From Eubacteriales bacterium (lineage in GTDB: Bacteria > Bacillota > Clostridia > Lachnospirales > Lachnospiraceae): a DNA stretch of 36,932 nucleotides. Positions 15,585-24,118 of the stretch are shown here, piece after piece. How positions within the stretch are numbered: the stretch's first letter is position 1; each line of letters begins with the position of its first letter. A program made the translations under genes and the position numbers. The notes beneath the pieces were generated by a model. The model did no database searches, had not been told where the DNA came from, and was given only the letters and a program-made list of their open reading frames with translations. The stretch is taken from assembly GCA_030524785.1 (NCBI GenBank), contig JAUNFZ010000025.1, positions 1 through 36,932 of the forward strand, in the 5' to 3' direction.

Positions 15585-18128
15585 ATGGAACAGTACATTG
15601 TAACGGGTATGAGCTGCGCGGCCTGCAGTGCCCGGGTGGAAAAAGCGGTGACGAAGGTGCCGGGAGTAACTTCCTGCTCGGTTAGCCTTTTGACAAACTC
15701 CATGGGCGTGGAGGGTACAGCGGCGCCCGTCGATATTATTTCCGCAGTTACGGAGGCAGGGTACGGCGCGGCTCTGAAGGGAGCAGGAAACGCGGACAGC
15801 CGCAGCCCTGGAGCGGCGGGAACAACGGCCGGCGGGAGCGCGGGAGAGGAACTCTTGAAAGACCGGGAGACTCCGGTATTGAAGCGGCGCCTTCTGGCGT
15901 CCATAGGTTTTTTGGCTGTCCTTATGTATTTTTCTATGGGACATATGATGTGGAACTGGCCGGTGCCCGGCTTTTTTGCACACAACCATGTGGCTATGGG
16001 GCTTTTGCAGCTTTTGCTGACGGTAGCTATTATGGTGATTAATCAGAAGTTTTTTATCAGTGGATTTAAGGGATTGATTCATCGGGCTCCCAATATGGAT
16101 ACCCTGGTGGCGTTGGGGGCCGGGGCGTCGTTTGCCTACAGCACGTATGCTCTATTTGCCATGACGCAGGCTCAGGCAGAGGGCGATATGGCGGGCGTGA
16201 TGGCGTACATGCATGAGCTTTACTTTGAATCCGCGGCCATGATTCTTACACTGATTACAGTGGGGAAGATGCTGGAGGCCCGCTCAAAGGGAAAAACCAC
16301 GGACGCCCTGAAAAGCCTGATGAAACTGGCGCCCAAGACTGCGGTAGTGCTGCGCGGCGGCCAGGAAACGGAAGTTTTGGTGGAACAGGTTAAAAAAGGC
16401 GACGTATTTGTGGTGCGCCCCGGAGAGAATATTCCGGTGGACGGCCTGGTGCTGGAGGGCGCCAGCGCTGTCAATGAGTCTGCGCTCACAGGGGAGAGTA
16501 TTCCGGTGGATAAGGCTGCCGGAGATACCGTTTCAGCCGCGACGCTGAATCAGTCCGGGTTTATCAAATGCGAGGCCACCCGGGTGGGTGAGGATACCAC
16601 GTTGTCCCAGATTATTCAGATGGTCAGCGATGCGGCGGCCACGAAGGCGCCGATTGCCAAAGTGGCGGATCGGGTGTCCGGCGTTTTTGTTCCGGCGGTG
16701 ATCACCATTGCTGTGGTTACGCTGATCGGATGGCTGATTGCGGGAGAAAGCGTTGGGTTTGCTCTGGCAAGGGGGATCTCTGTGCTGGTGATCAGTTGCC
16801 CCTGCGCTCTTGGGTTGGCAACGCCTGTGGCGATTATGGTAGGAAACGGAATGGGTGCCAAAAACGGTATTTTGTTTAAAACGGCGGTTTCTCTGGAGGA
16901 AGCCGGAAAGACAGAGATCGTGGCGCTGGATAAAACGGGAACAATTACCATGGGAGAGCCCAGAGTGACAGACATTCTTCCGGCAGATGGGATGAGCGAA
17001 AGCGAACTTCTGAGGCTGGCCGGCGCTCTGGAACAGAGAAGTGAGCATCCGTTGGCCCGGGCAATTCTGGACAGGGTCCGGGAGCTTGGAATGGAGAAGG
17101 AGGAAGTTTCGGATTTTCAGGCTTTGCCTGGGAACGGCCTGACGGCGGTATACAAAGGCAGCGTTCTCTGCGGCGGAAATGATACGTTTATCAGCGAAAA
17201 AGCACAGATTACAGACGCAATGAGGGCACAGGCGGAGCATCTGGCCGGAGAGGGAAAAACGCCGCTGTTTTTTGCAAAAGACGGGGAGCTTGCCGGTATT
17301 ATTGCCGTGGCGGACGTCATCAAGGAGGACAGCCCCCAGGCGGTAAAAGAAATGCAGAATATGGGCATCCGTGTGGTGATGCTTACCGGGGACAATGAGC
17401 GCACTGCCAGAGCCATCGGAAAGCAGGCGGGAGTGGATGAAGTCATCGCGGGCGTCCTGCCGGATGGAAAAGAAAGCGTTATCCGTTCTCTGAAGAAAAA
17501 CGGCAGAGTCGCCATGGTAGGCGACGGGATTAACGATGCTCCGGCGCTTACGAGGGCCGACATCGGTATTGCAATCGGGGCCGGAACGGATGTGGCTATT
17601 GATGCCGCCGATGTAGTGCTGATGAAAAGCCGTCTGAGTGATGTTCCCGCAGCGATCCGGCTGAGCCGGGCAACCCTCAGAAATATTCATCAAAATCTGT
17701 TCTGGGCATTTTTTTACAATGCGGTGGGAATACCGCTGGCAATGGGACTTTGGATTCCCGTGTTCGGCTGGAAATTAAATCCGATGTTCGGGGCGGCGGC
17801 GATGAGCTTATCCAGCTTCTGCGTGGTGACAAATGCACTGCGTTTGAATCTGTTTAAGATACATGATGCAGGAAAAGACAAAAAAATCAAAAGAAAAAAA
17901 GAAAAGGAGAAAAAAGACATGACAAAAACAATGAAAATCGAAGGTATGATGTGCGGACACTGCGAGGCGGCGGTAAAGAAGGCTTTGGAGGCTGTGGAAG
18001 GCGTAGCCCAGGCAGACGTCAGCCATGAGGCGGGAACAGCCGTAGTAACACTGGAAAAGCCGGTGGAGAACGACGTGCTGAAAAAAGCAGTGGAGGATAA
18101 AGATTACAAGGTGCTGGAGATTGCATAA
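15585..18128 (+). CDS. copA: Copper-exporting P1B-type ATPase with C-terminal CopZ domain
   Basis: An 847-residue Cu(I) efflux pump of the cytoplasmic membrane. Order: N-terminal heavy-metal domain (GMSCAACS, about 8-15), a short linker, membrane helices, actuator domain (TGES), the CPC metal site in the membrane (Cys405-Pro-Cys407), phosphorylation motif DKTGT (Asp449), the HP motif SEHPLA, ATP-binding [10 protein letters not shown], final helices, then a Lys-rich linker (about 765-778) and a second heavy-metal domain with MCGHC (Cys790, Cys793). The last 69 residues have the size and sequence of a free CopZ chaperone, and an internal ribosome site precedes their Met779. CopA normally ends after the final helices, so this is a copA-copZ fusion. 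Start ATG 15585 follows AAAGGAGG. Confidence 0.94.
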   Translation: MEQYIVTGMSCAACSARVEKAVTKVPGVTSCSVSLLTNSMGVEGTAAPVDIISAVTEAGYGAALKGAGNADSRSPGAAGTTAGGSAGEELLKDRETPVLKRRLLASIGFLAVLMYFSMGHMMWNWPVPGFFAHNHVAMGLLQLLLTVAIMVINQKFFISGFKGLIHRAPNMDTLVALGAGASFAYSTYALFAMTQAQAEGDMAGVMAYMHELYFESAAMILTLITVGKMLEARSKGKTTDALKSLMKLAPKTAVVLRGGQETEVLVEQVKKGDVFVVRPGENIPVDGLVLEGASAVNESALTGESIPVDKAAGDTVSAATLNQSGFIKCEATRVGEDTTLSQIIQMVSDAAATKAPIAKVADRVSGVFVPAVITIAVVTLIGWLIAGESVGFALARGISVLVISCPCALGLATPVAIMVGNGMGAKNGILFKTAVSLEEAGKTEIVALDKTGTITMGEPRVTDILPADGMSESELLRLAGALEQRSEHPLARAILDRVRELGMEKEEVSDFQALPGNGLTAVYKGSVLCGGNDTFISEKAQITDAMRAQAEHLAGEGKTPLFFAKDGELAGIIAVADVIKEDSPQAVKEMQNMGIRVVMLTGDNERTARAIGKQAGVDEVIAGVLPDGKESVIRSLKKNGRVAMVGDGINDAPALTRADIGIAIGAGTDVAIDAADVVLMKSRLSDVPAAIRLSRATLRNIHQNLFWAFFYNAVGIPLAMGLWIPVFGWKLNPMFGAAAMSLSSFCVVTNALRLNLFKIHDAGKDKKIKRKKEKEKKDMTKTMKIEGMMCGHCEAAVKKALEAVEGVAQADVSHEAGTAVVTLEKPVENDVLKKAVEDKDYKVLEIA
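17904..17921 (+). promoter_or_regulatory. Internal ribosome site and ATG for a possible free CopZ
   Basis: Within copA, AAGGAGA (17904-17910) is followed nine bases later by an in-frame ATG (17919-17921). Initiation here would give a 69-residue CopZ-like chaperone ending at the copA stop. The purine-rich linker around it looks like a former intergenic ribosome site now translated as Lys/Glu. Confidence 0.5.
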
Positions 18129-18176
18129 GGGAAATTATGCCATGGCAATGAAAAGAAAAAGCAGAGGAAGACAGAT

Positions 18177-19517
18177 ATGAGTGAGCAGCTGACGAGAGAA
18201 TTGTTTGCATTTATTAAAGAAAGTCCGACAAGCTTTCATGCGGTGGAGGCCATGCGCAGAAAACTGGAGCAGGAAGGGTATAGCCAGCTTTTGGAAAGCG
18301 CAGAATGGGAGCTTTCGGCAGGCGGGAAATATTATGTAATACGAAACGGCTCCGCTCTGATCGCATTTCGGCTCCCTCTGGGAGAGCCCGCAGGCTTTCA
18401 GGTGATGGCTAGCCACAGCGATTCTCCGACCTTTAAAATCAAGGAGAATCCGGAGATTGAGGCGGAGGGCCATTACGTAAAGCTGAACGTGGAAAAGTAC
18501 GGAGGGATGTTGTGCGCACCCTGGTTTGACCGGCCGCTGTCTGTGGCGGGACGATTGATTGTCAGAAAGAAGGGACGCCTGGTTTCACGGCTTGTAAATG
18601 TGGACAGGGATCTTGTGATGATTCCGAATCTGGCGATTCATATGAACCGGGAAGCAAACGACGGGACAAAATACAATGTCCAGAAGGACATGCTGCCGCT
18701 GTATGGCGACGAGACGTCAAAGGGCGGATTTATGAAGCAGGTGGCGGAAGCCGCCGGCGTAGATCCCAAGGCAGTGGCAGGCAGCGACCTGTTTCTGTAC
18801 AGCCGCACGCCGGGAAGCATCTGGGGCGCCCACGGGGAATATATGTCCGCAGGCCGGCTGGACGACCTGCAGTGCGCTTTTGCGTCGCTGAAAGGATTTC
18901 TGGAGGCGAAAGAGGGGGAGAGCATCCCGGTGCATTGTGTGTTTGACAATGAGGAAGTGGGAAGCGGCACAAGGCAGGGAGCGGCCTCTACTTTCCTTCG
19001 GGATACGCTGGCAAATATCTGCGACGCCCTGGGAAAAAATTCTGCCGGCTGCCGGCGCATGACTGCACAGAGCATGATGCTTTCCGCAGATAACGGCCAC
19101 GGCGTCCACCCCAATTACGGGGAGAAGGCATGCCCCACAAACCGGCCGTATCTCAATGGCGGCGTGGTGATAAAGTACAGCGCCAATCAGAAATATACAA
19201 CGGACGGAATTGCGGCGGCCATGTTTAAGGAAATCTGCCGCCGGGCAGAGGTGCCGTATCAGATTTATCTGAATCACTCCAATATTCTTGGAGGCTCCAC
19301 GCTTGGAAATATTTCCGGTACGCAGGTGCCTTTGAATACGGTGGACATTGGCCTGGCGCTGCTGGCGATGCATTCGCCCTGCGAAACCGGCGGAATAAAG
19401 GATACGGAATATATGGTGCGCGCGGCCAGAGAATTTTACGGCATTTCTGTGAAAGAAGAAGACTATGGAGTTTACCGTCTGCTGCCGCGCCGGGACACGA
19501 ACAATCAGGAGGGATAG
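18177..19517 (+). CDS. M18 family aminopeptidase
   Basis: A 446-residue zinc aminopeptidase of the aspartyl-aminopeptidase (ApeB/DAP2) family, cytoplasmic. Metal and catalytic motifs seen: MASHSDSPTFK (His and Asp), the SAGRLDDLQC motif (bridging Asp), the DNEEVGSGTRQGA motif (catalytic Glu pair), and LNHSNILGGSTLGN near the C-terminus (last His). It removes N-terminal residues, usually acidic ones, from peptides. Start ATG 18177 has GAGGAAG upstream. It follows copA by 48 nt with no terminator, so may be read through from the copper promoter; no copper link is implied. Confidence 0.92.
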   Translation: MSEQLTRELFAFIKESPTSFHAVEAMRRKLEQEGYSQLLESAEWELSAGGKYYVIRNGSALIAFRLPLGEPAGFQVMASHSDSPTFKIKENPEIEAEGHYVKLNVEKYGGMLCAPWFDRPLSVAGRLIVRKKGRLVSRLVNVDRDLVMIPNLAIHMNREANDGTKYNVQKDMLPLYGDETSKGGFMKQVAEAAGVDPKAVAGSDLFLYSRTPGSIWGAHGEYMSAGRLDDLQCAFASLKGFLEAKEGESIPVHCVFDNEEVGSGTRQGAASTFLRDTLANICDALGKNSAGCRRMTAQSMMLSADNGHGVHPNYGEKACPTNRPYLNGGVVIKYSANQKYTTDGIAAAMFKEICRRAEVPYQIYLNHSNILGGSTLGNISGTQVPLNTVDIGLALLAMHSPCETGGIKDTEYMVRAAREFYGISVKEEDYGVYRLLPRRDTNNQEG

Positions 19518-19519
19518 AC

Positions 19520-19882
19520 ATGAACTTTAAAATGATCCATGAAAATTATAATGTGGCGAATCTGGAGGTTTCGGAAGCTTTTTATGAGAAGGCTTTGGGA
19601 TTGAAGGAAAAACGGCGTAAGCTGGGAGACGGCTTTGCGATCGCCTATCTTGGAAACGAGCAGTCCGATTTTGAGCTGGAGCTGACGTGCCTTGAGGAAC
19701 ATCCCCAGGCCTATGATCTGGGGGAATGTGAGTTCCACCTGGCTTTTCGCGTGGACGATTACGAGGCAGCGTATAAGCTTCATAAGGAGATGGGTTGCAT
19801 CTGCTACGAAAATCCGTCTATGGGAATTTATTTTATCGCAGATCCGGATGGGTACTGGCTGGAGATTGTTCCGACAAAATAG
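19520..19882 (+). CDS. VOC-family (glyoxalase-like) protein
   Basis: A 120-residue single-module pair of beta-alpha-beta-beta-beta units of the vicinal oxygen chelate family. Candidate metal ligands are His7 (MIHENYNV), Glu in FELELTC, His in CEFHLAF and Glu in YWLEIVP, the lactoylglutathione-lyase arrangement. Methylglyoxal detoxification is a reasonable guess, but many VOC proteins do other reactions. Its GGAGGG ribosome site overlaps the stop codon of the preceding aminopeptidase gene, showing translational coupling. Confidence 0.85.
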   Translation: MNFKMIHENYNVANLEVSEAFYEKALGLKEKRRKLGDGFAIAYLGNEQSDFELELTCLEEHPQAYDLGECEFHLAFRVDDYEAAYKLHKEMGCICYENPSMGIYFIADPDGYWLEIVPTK

Positions 19883-19893
19883 GGTGACAGAAG

Positions 19894-20445
19894 ATGAAAA
19901 CGGAAACGCTGAAAAAACATATCATAGATACAGTCAAAGAATGGCAGATGAAGATCGGATACATGGATGAGGATATGAAGCTATATTATCCGATGGATTC
20001 TCTGAAGACAATGCTGGGGCTTGAAAAGAATGTAGAAAAAGTGGAGCTTGATCATGCCCTGCAGAAATTTGCAGAGAATGTCCGGGGTGAGCTGGGAGAA
20101 CTTAAAATAACAGACAGCAATGGCCGGTACTGCCTGGATATTTCTCCTGAGGGCTGTGCCTGGATTGAAGAAAATGTGCCGGAACCCGGGTTTTTGAAAG
20201 CGCTTTTAGCAATCATTACCTCCGGAGACAAAGGAATGGAAGAAGTGCGCCGGTGCTTTGGGGAATATGCAAAAAAGTATGGCTGCAGCTATACTGAAGA
20301 AAATGAATCCTGCCACGGCATGGGCCATGTGTTTTTCTTCGACGATCCGGCGTCAGACGAATATGTATACTGCGTGGAAGAAAATGAGTTTGGCCTGACG
20401 TATCACCGCTTCGGCAGGGACGATTATAAAAATGAAATGCCCTGA
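19894..20445 (+). CDS. DUF3877-like hypothetical protein
   Basis: A 183-residue soluble protein, rich in Glu, with no signal peptide or membrane segment. The N-terminal pattern (HIIDTVKEWQMKIGY...LYYPMDSL) resembles what I recall of DUF3877 proteins from gut Clostridia, a family with no known function; this family call is from memory. The C-terminal part has a Cys/His-containing stretch (SCHGMGHVFFFDD). It begins 11 nt after the VOC gene with a weak GGTGA site and is the last gene before the terminator at 20471-20519. Confidence 0.7.
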   Translation: MKTETLKKHIIDTVKEWQMKIGYMDEDMKLYYPMDSLKTMLGLEKNVEKVELDHALQKFAENVRGELGELKITDSNGRYCLDISPEGCAWIEENVPEPGFLKALLAIITSGDKGMEEVRRCFGEYAKKYGCSYTEENESCHGMGHVFFFDDPASDEYVYCVEENEFGLTYHRFGRDDYKNEMP

Positions 20446-20470
20446 GAGCCGGAAGCGGTCATAATATGTT

Positions 20471-20519
20471 CCCTTTCTGCATAGATTGCTAAGAGACTAT
20501 GCAGGGAGGGATTTTTTTT
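20471..20519 (+). terminator. Intrinsic terminator whose 3' arm is the sipL ribosome site
   Basis: CCCTTTCTGCATAG (20471-20484) pairs with CTATGCAGGGAGGG (20497-20510) over 14 positions (two G-U) around a 12-nt loop, followed by A and eight T (20512-20519). The AGGGAGGG in the right arm is the only ribosome site for the TTG start at 20518, and the start codon uses the last two T of the tract. It terminates the copper operon and would hide the sipL ribosome site in any read-through RNA. Confidence 0.85.
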
Positions 20520-22080
20520 GGAATTATTGAAGAAAAATATACATATGATGCGGGAGAAAGGACGGTCTGTCAACAGAGTGACGCTGGAAGAAGACAGTAA
20601 TGTACCGGATCAGCAGCCGGATGTGGAACGTATCATACAGAATAAGGCGGTTGTGCATACAGACGACATACAGGTGGAGCCGGATACCGTCATCATCTCT
20701 GGTTCCCTGCAGATCTGCGTACTGTATGTGTCGGATACGCCGGAGCATCAGATACACCGGCTGGATGCAAAGATTCCTTTCCGTGAACGCCAGAATCTGC
20801 AGGGGGTGGTCCCGGGCGAGACGGTACATTTGAAGTGGGAGGTTGAGGATATCAGCGTATCCCCAATAAATTCCAGAAAACTCAGCATGAAAGCGCTGCT
20901 GGCGTTTACCGCGTCGGTGGAGGAGGTGTATGACGCCCAGGCGGCGGTGGAGCTTCATGGGGTGCCGGAGGCCAGCACGCTGGCGAAGGATCTGGAGCTT
21001 TTGCAGCTGGCTGTGCAGAAAAAGGACATTCTGCGGATCAAGGACGAAGTGGCCGTTTCGTCCAATAAACCGAATATTGCAAATGTCCTGTGGGAGAGTA
21101 TACAGCTTCGGGGAACGGATTACCGTGTGCTGGACGGTCAGATTGACATCAAAGGGGAACTGTTTGTATTTGTGCTCTACGAGGGAGACGACGAAAACCG
21201 GACGAGACAGTGGCTGGAAACTGCGCTGCCCTTCCAGGGAGTGATCGAGTGTAAGGAATGTTCTTCTGATATGGTATCGCAGATCGATATTGTATTGTCC
21301 CAGAGCAGCCTGGAGGTTTTGGAGGACTATGATGGAGAACGCCGGCTTCTGGCCCTGGAGGCACTGCTGGATCTGGATATCAAACTTTACACCGAGGAAA
21401 AGGTACGCGTGCTGGAGGATATTTATTCGCCGGTGAAAAATCTTGTTCCGGTGACGGAACAGCAGGTCTATGAGAGCCTTCTGGTAAAGAATTTTTCCAA
21501 AGTACGCTCCGGGGAACGCATCCGGCTGGAGGCAAATCAGCCCCGTATGCTTCAAACCTGCAGCAGCCGCGGTGAGGTGCGCATCGACAGCATGGCGCAG
21601 ACGGAAAAAGGAATCGAGGTGGAAGGCGCGGTATTTATCACCGTTTTGTACGTGTCTTCCGATGATAAAACGCCTTATGCCGTACTTGAGGGAGCCGTGC
21701 CGTTTCAGCAGACGATTGAGGTCAACGGAATCACAAAGGACTGCCGCTTTACCATGCAGACGGATTTGGAGCAGCTTTCCACCACTATGATTGACAGCGA
21801 GGAGATTGAAGCAAAAGTCTGCGTGAACCTGAATGTCTTTGTGATACAGGTACACAGGGAGCAGTGCATTGTAGATATTGAAGAAAAAGAGATGGACATG
21901 AAAAAGCTGCAGGAGCTGCCGGGGATTGTGGGATATATCGTACAGCCGGGGGACACCCTCTGGGAGATATCCAAACATTACTGTACAACGCCGGAGCGCA
22001 TCTGCGCGCTGAATCAGATTGAGGAGGGGAATGTAAAATCGGGCATGAGGCTGATGATTATCAAAACTGTCAGCAGTTAA
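20518..22080 (+). CDS. sipL: SipL-like spore coat morphogenesis protein (DUF3794/SPOCS + LysM)
   Basis: A 520-residue protein matching in size and layout Clostridioides difficile SipL, which binds SpoIVA and tethers the coat to the forespore. The body consists of repeated DUF3794/SPOCS-type modules (for example QVEPDTVIISGSLQICVLYV, then DGQIDIKGELFVFVLYEG and IEVEGAVFITVLYVS), and residues about 471-515 form one LysM domain (YIVQPGDTLWEISKHY...ICALNQI). In C. difficile the LysM domain contacts SpoIVA. The TTG start at 20518 is chosen because AGGGAGGG lies seven bases upstream; the first later ATG (20548) has no site. The site is buried in a terminator hairpin. Confidence 0.9.
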   Translation: MELLKKNIHMMREKGRSVNRVTLEEDSNVPDQQPDVERIIQNKAVVHTDDIQVEPDTVIISGSLQICVLYVSDTPEHQIHRLDAKIPFRERQNLQGVVPGETVHLKWEVEDISVSPINSRKLSMKALLAFTASVEEVYDAQAAVELHGVPEASTLAKDLELLQLAVQKKDILRIKDEVAVSSNKPNIANVLWESIQLRGTDYRVLDGQIDIKGELFVFVLYEGDDENRTRQWLETALPFQGVIECKECSSDMVSQIDIVLSQSSLEVLEDYDGERRLLALEALLDLDIKLYTEEKVRVLEDIYSPVKNLVPVTEQQVYESLLVKNFSKVRSGERIRLEANQPRMLQTCSSRGEVRIDSMAQTEKGIEVEGAVFITVLYVSSDDKTPYAVLEGAVPFQQTIEVNGITKDCRFTMQTDLEQLSTTMIDSEEIEAKVCVNLNVFVIQVHREQCIVDIEEKEMDMKKLQELPGIVGYIVQPGDTLWEISKHYCTTPERICALNQIEEGNVKSGMRLMIIKTVSS

Positions 22081-22083
22081 CAG

Positions 22084-22112
22084 TTGCAAAATTGTTCTTT
22101 GAATGATACAAT
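22084..22112 (+). promoter_or_regulatory. Promoter of ispE
   Basis: TTGCAA (22084-22089), 17-nt spacer, TACAAT (22107-22112) with TGA directly before it (extended -10). It lies 39 nt before the ispE start codon. Confidence 0.65.
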
Positions 22113-22151
22113 TTAAAATAAAACTGTATACAAAATACGATTGAGGACAAA

Positions 22152-23045
22152 ATGAGAGAGATAAGATTAAGGGCAAAGGCGAAGATCAATCTTGGATTGG
22201 ATGTACTGCGCAAAAGGGATGACGGGTACCACGAGGTACGAATGATTATGCATACGATCGGGCTGTACGACAGGATTGTCCTGCGTCCTTCGGAAAATGA
22301 GGGTATTACTCTGAGGACAAACCTGGGTTTCCTGCCGGTGAACGGCGATAATCTGGCGTACAAAGCAGCAAAAATGCTGATGGACGAGTTTGCAGTCCGG
22401 GAGGGCCTTGAGATTGAATTGAATAAATATATCCCGGTGGCAGCAGGCATGGCGGGAGGAAGCTCTGATGCGGCCGCCGTACTGGTGGGTGTAAACAGAC
22501 TGTTTGGCCTTCGGCTAAATAAGGAAGAACTGATGAAGCGGGGAAGACAGATTGGCGCCGACGTTCCTTTCTGCGTAATGCGCGGAACAGCTCTTGCAGA
22601 AGGAATCGGAGAAATTCTGACGCCGCTGCCGCCATTGCCGGAATGTTATATTCTGATTGCCAAACCGCCGGTCAATGTGTCCACAAAATTTGTATATGAA
22701 TCTCTGCGGGCAAATGAACTGAAGGAGCATCCGGATATTGACGGGCAGATAGAGGCGCTTAAAAATCAGGATCTTTTGGCTTTGGCAAAGCGTATGGGGA
22801 ATGTACTGGAGACAGTTACCATACCGGCTTATCCGGTGATCGGCCGCATTAAGGAGAAGATGCTGGAGCTTGGGGCTATCAACACGCTGATGAGCGGAAG
22901 CGGGCCGACGGTGTTCGGATTGTTTACGGACAGGCAAAGAGCGCAGGATGCATACGAAAAAATGCGCGCTGCGGGCGAGGCGAAGCATGTGTACCTTGTA
23001 ACGCAGGGGCACAGCGCGGCGCGTGCAATGGAGACGCAGGTTTAA
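22152..23045 (+). CDS. ispE: 4-diphosphocytidyl-2-C-methyl-D-erythritol kinase
   Basis: GHMP-family kinase of the methylerythritol phosphate isoprenoid pathway; phosphorylates the 2-hydroxyl of CDP-ME with ATP. The 297-residue protein shows the N-terminal AKAKINLGLDVL motif with the catalytic Lys, the ATP loop PVAAGMAGGSSDAAA, the Asp in GADVPFC and the C-terminal motif LMSGSGPTVFG. Length is typical. The ATG at 22152 follows TTGAGGAC. It has its own promoter after sipL and is followed 58 nt later by a GntR regulator. Confidence 0.95.
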   Translation: MREIRLRAKAKINLGLDVLRKRDDGYHEVRMIMHTIGLYDRIVLRPSENEGITLRTNLGFLPVNGDNLAYKAAKMLMDEFAVREGLEIELNKYIPVAAGMAGGSSDAAAVLVGVNRLFGLRLNKEELMKRGRQIGADVPFCVMRGTALAEGIGEILTPLPPLPECYILIAKPPVNVSTKFVYESLRANELKEHPDIDGQIEALKNQDLLALAKRMGNVLETVTIPAYPVIGRIKEKMLELGAINTLMSGSGPTVFGLFTDRQRAQDAYEKMRAAGEAKHVYLVTQGHSAARAMETQV

Positions 23046-23103
23046 TCAGTATTTTTCGATCATAGAAAGGTACATTTAAGAGACAGGGTACGGAGGAGAA
23101 AAG

Positions 23104-23778
23104 ATGAACGGCAATTTTCACATTGATATGAACGAATACCTGCCGCTGAGGGACGTGGTATTTAACACTCTGCGCAGAGCAATTCTAAAAGGCGAACTGA
23201 AACCGGGAGAGCGCCTGATGGAGATACAGCTTGCCCAGAGACTAGGGGTGAGCCGTACGCCGGTGCGGGAAGCCATACGCAAGCTGGAACTGGAGGGGCT
23301 GGTGCTTATGATTCCCAGACGGGGGGCTGTGGTTGCAGAGATCACGGTGCAGGATTTGGAGGACGTGCTGGAAGTGCGGGCCGCTCTGGAAGAACTGGCG
23401 GCGCGCAGAGCCTGCGAAAATATCACGGACGAAGAACTGCGGGAATTGAAAAGAGCCGCTAACGATTTTAAACGTGCTCTGGAGAGCAGAGATCTTTTGG
23501 CCTGCGTGGAGACAGACGTAGCTTTTCACGAGATTATCTGCCGGGCAGCCGGCAACCGGCGGCTTCAGCAGATGCTTTTGAATCTGCGGGAGCAGATGTA
23601 CCGCTACCGTATGGAATATTTAAAGGACGAGCGTATGCACAAGCTTCTGATTGAGGAGCACGACACAATACGCAGGGCTCTGAAAAAGCGCGATCCTGTG
23701 AAGGCGGGCAGCGCTATGAAGGTTCATATTGAAAACCAGAGAGTTTCTATGGTGCAGAACCTGACGAAAAATGTGTAG
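23104..23778 (+). CDS. GntR-family regulator (FadR subfamily, FCD domain)
   Basis: A 224-residue DNA-binding regulator. The N-terminal winged helix (about 10-75) has the GntR pattern LKPGERLMEIQLAQRLGVSRTPVREAIRKLE; the C-terminal all-helical FCD domain (about 80-210) carries candidate metal ligands Asp/His in DVAFHEIIC, and two later His (EEHDTI, VHIENQ). FCD regulators bind small organic acids with a metal ion. The target is not obvious; the neighbours are ispE and a ger operon. Start ATG 23104 follows GGAGGA. A terminator follows at 23848. Confidence 0.9.
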   Translation: MNGNFHIDMNEYLPLRDVVFNTLRRAILKGELKPGERLMEIQLAQRLGVSRTPVREAIRKLELEGLVLMIPRRGAVVAEITVQDLEDVLEVRAALEELAARRACENITDEELRELKRAANDFKRALESRDLLACVETDVAFHEIICRAAGNRRLQQMLLNLREQMYRYRMEYLKDERMHKLLIEEHDTIRRALKKRDPVKAGSAMKVHIENQRVSMVQNLTKNV

Positions 23779-23847
23779 AGAGCGCCGGCGAAAACAATTC
23801 TTTCGCCAAAGATGGAATAATGGATGCGAATATGGTTATGATAAGCA

Positions 23848-23880
23848 GGGAGAAAGGCAGAAGCCTCTCTCCCGTTTTTT
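23848..23880 (+). terminator. Terminator after the gntR gene
   Basis: GGGAGAAAGGC (23848-23858) pairs with GCCTCTCTCCC (23863-23873) with one mismatch and an AGAA loop, followed by G and six T (23875-23880). The last three T belong to the long palindrome that follows. Confidence 0.8.
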
Positions 23881-23912
23881 GTATCATGGAAACTGCGTTT
23901 CCATGATACAAA
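23878..23912. repeat. 35-bp near-perfect palindrome
   Basis: TTTGTATCATGGAAAC (23878-23893) and GTTTCCATGATACAAA (23897-23912) are exact reverse complements, 16 bp each, with only TGC between. It directly abuts the gntR terminator. The arms are too long and the loop too short for an ordinary operator; a dispersed palindromic (REP-like) element is plausible. Confidence 0.8.
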
Positions 23913-23967
23913 GGATGCGCACCTCGCAAAGAAGAAGTTAGCTGTAAACAGTACCGCTCGGGCGCAA

Positions 23968-24090
23968 AAGTGTGCGACAAGCGCACACTTGGTTCTCTGT
24001 GTCCGGCGAACCGGGCGGGTGTGCCTGGCGAATCAGGCGGATGTGTTTGCATGGCGATTTGGCTGCCATGCCAGACGAACCGCGCAGATG
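23968..24090. repeat. Hairpin plus degenerate 22-nt tandem units upstream of gerA
   Basis: A hairpin (AAGTGTGCG 23968-23976 with CGCACACTT 23982-23990) is followed by tandem 22-nt units at 23998-24019 and 24020-24041 (17 of 22 positions identical, differences all transitions) and a more diverged third unit from 24042, with a related fragment at 24074-24090. This fills most of the 340-nt gap between gntR and gerA. No promoter of standard form was recognised there, as expected if gerA uses a sporulation sigma factor. Confidence 0.55.
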
Positions 24091-24118
24091 AAGACGGGAT
24101 GGAAAGGAGCGGACGGCA

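Noticed and set aside
17894-17900. A AAA AAA slippery run in the copA linker, considered as a programmed -1 frameshift
   Set aside because: The heptamer is in the correct phase, but a -1 shift would translate out of frame to a TGA at 18026-18028, giving a nonsense tail. The zero frame encodes a real CopZ domain, and no stimulatory stem was seen.
20524-22176. Minus-strand open frame of 550 codons
   Set aside because: Opposite sipL and crossing the ispE promoter and start; no translation signals.
23900-24118. Missing gerA 5' domain encoded in another frame (frameshifted pseudogene)
   Set aside because: None of the three forward frames in this gap shows the first GerA subdomain pattern; an in-frame TGA stands at 24089-24091 and the DNA is repeat-like.
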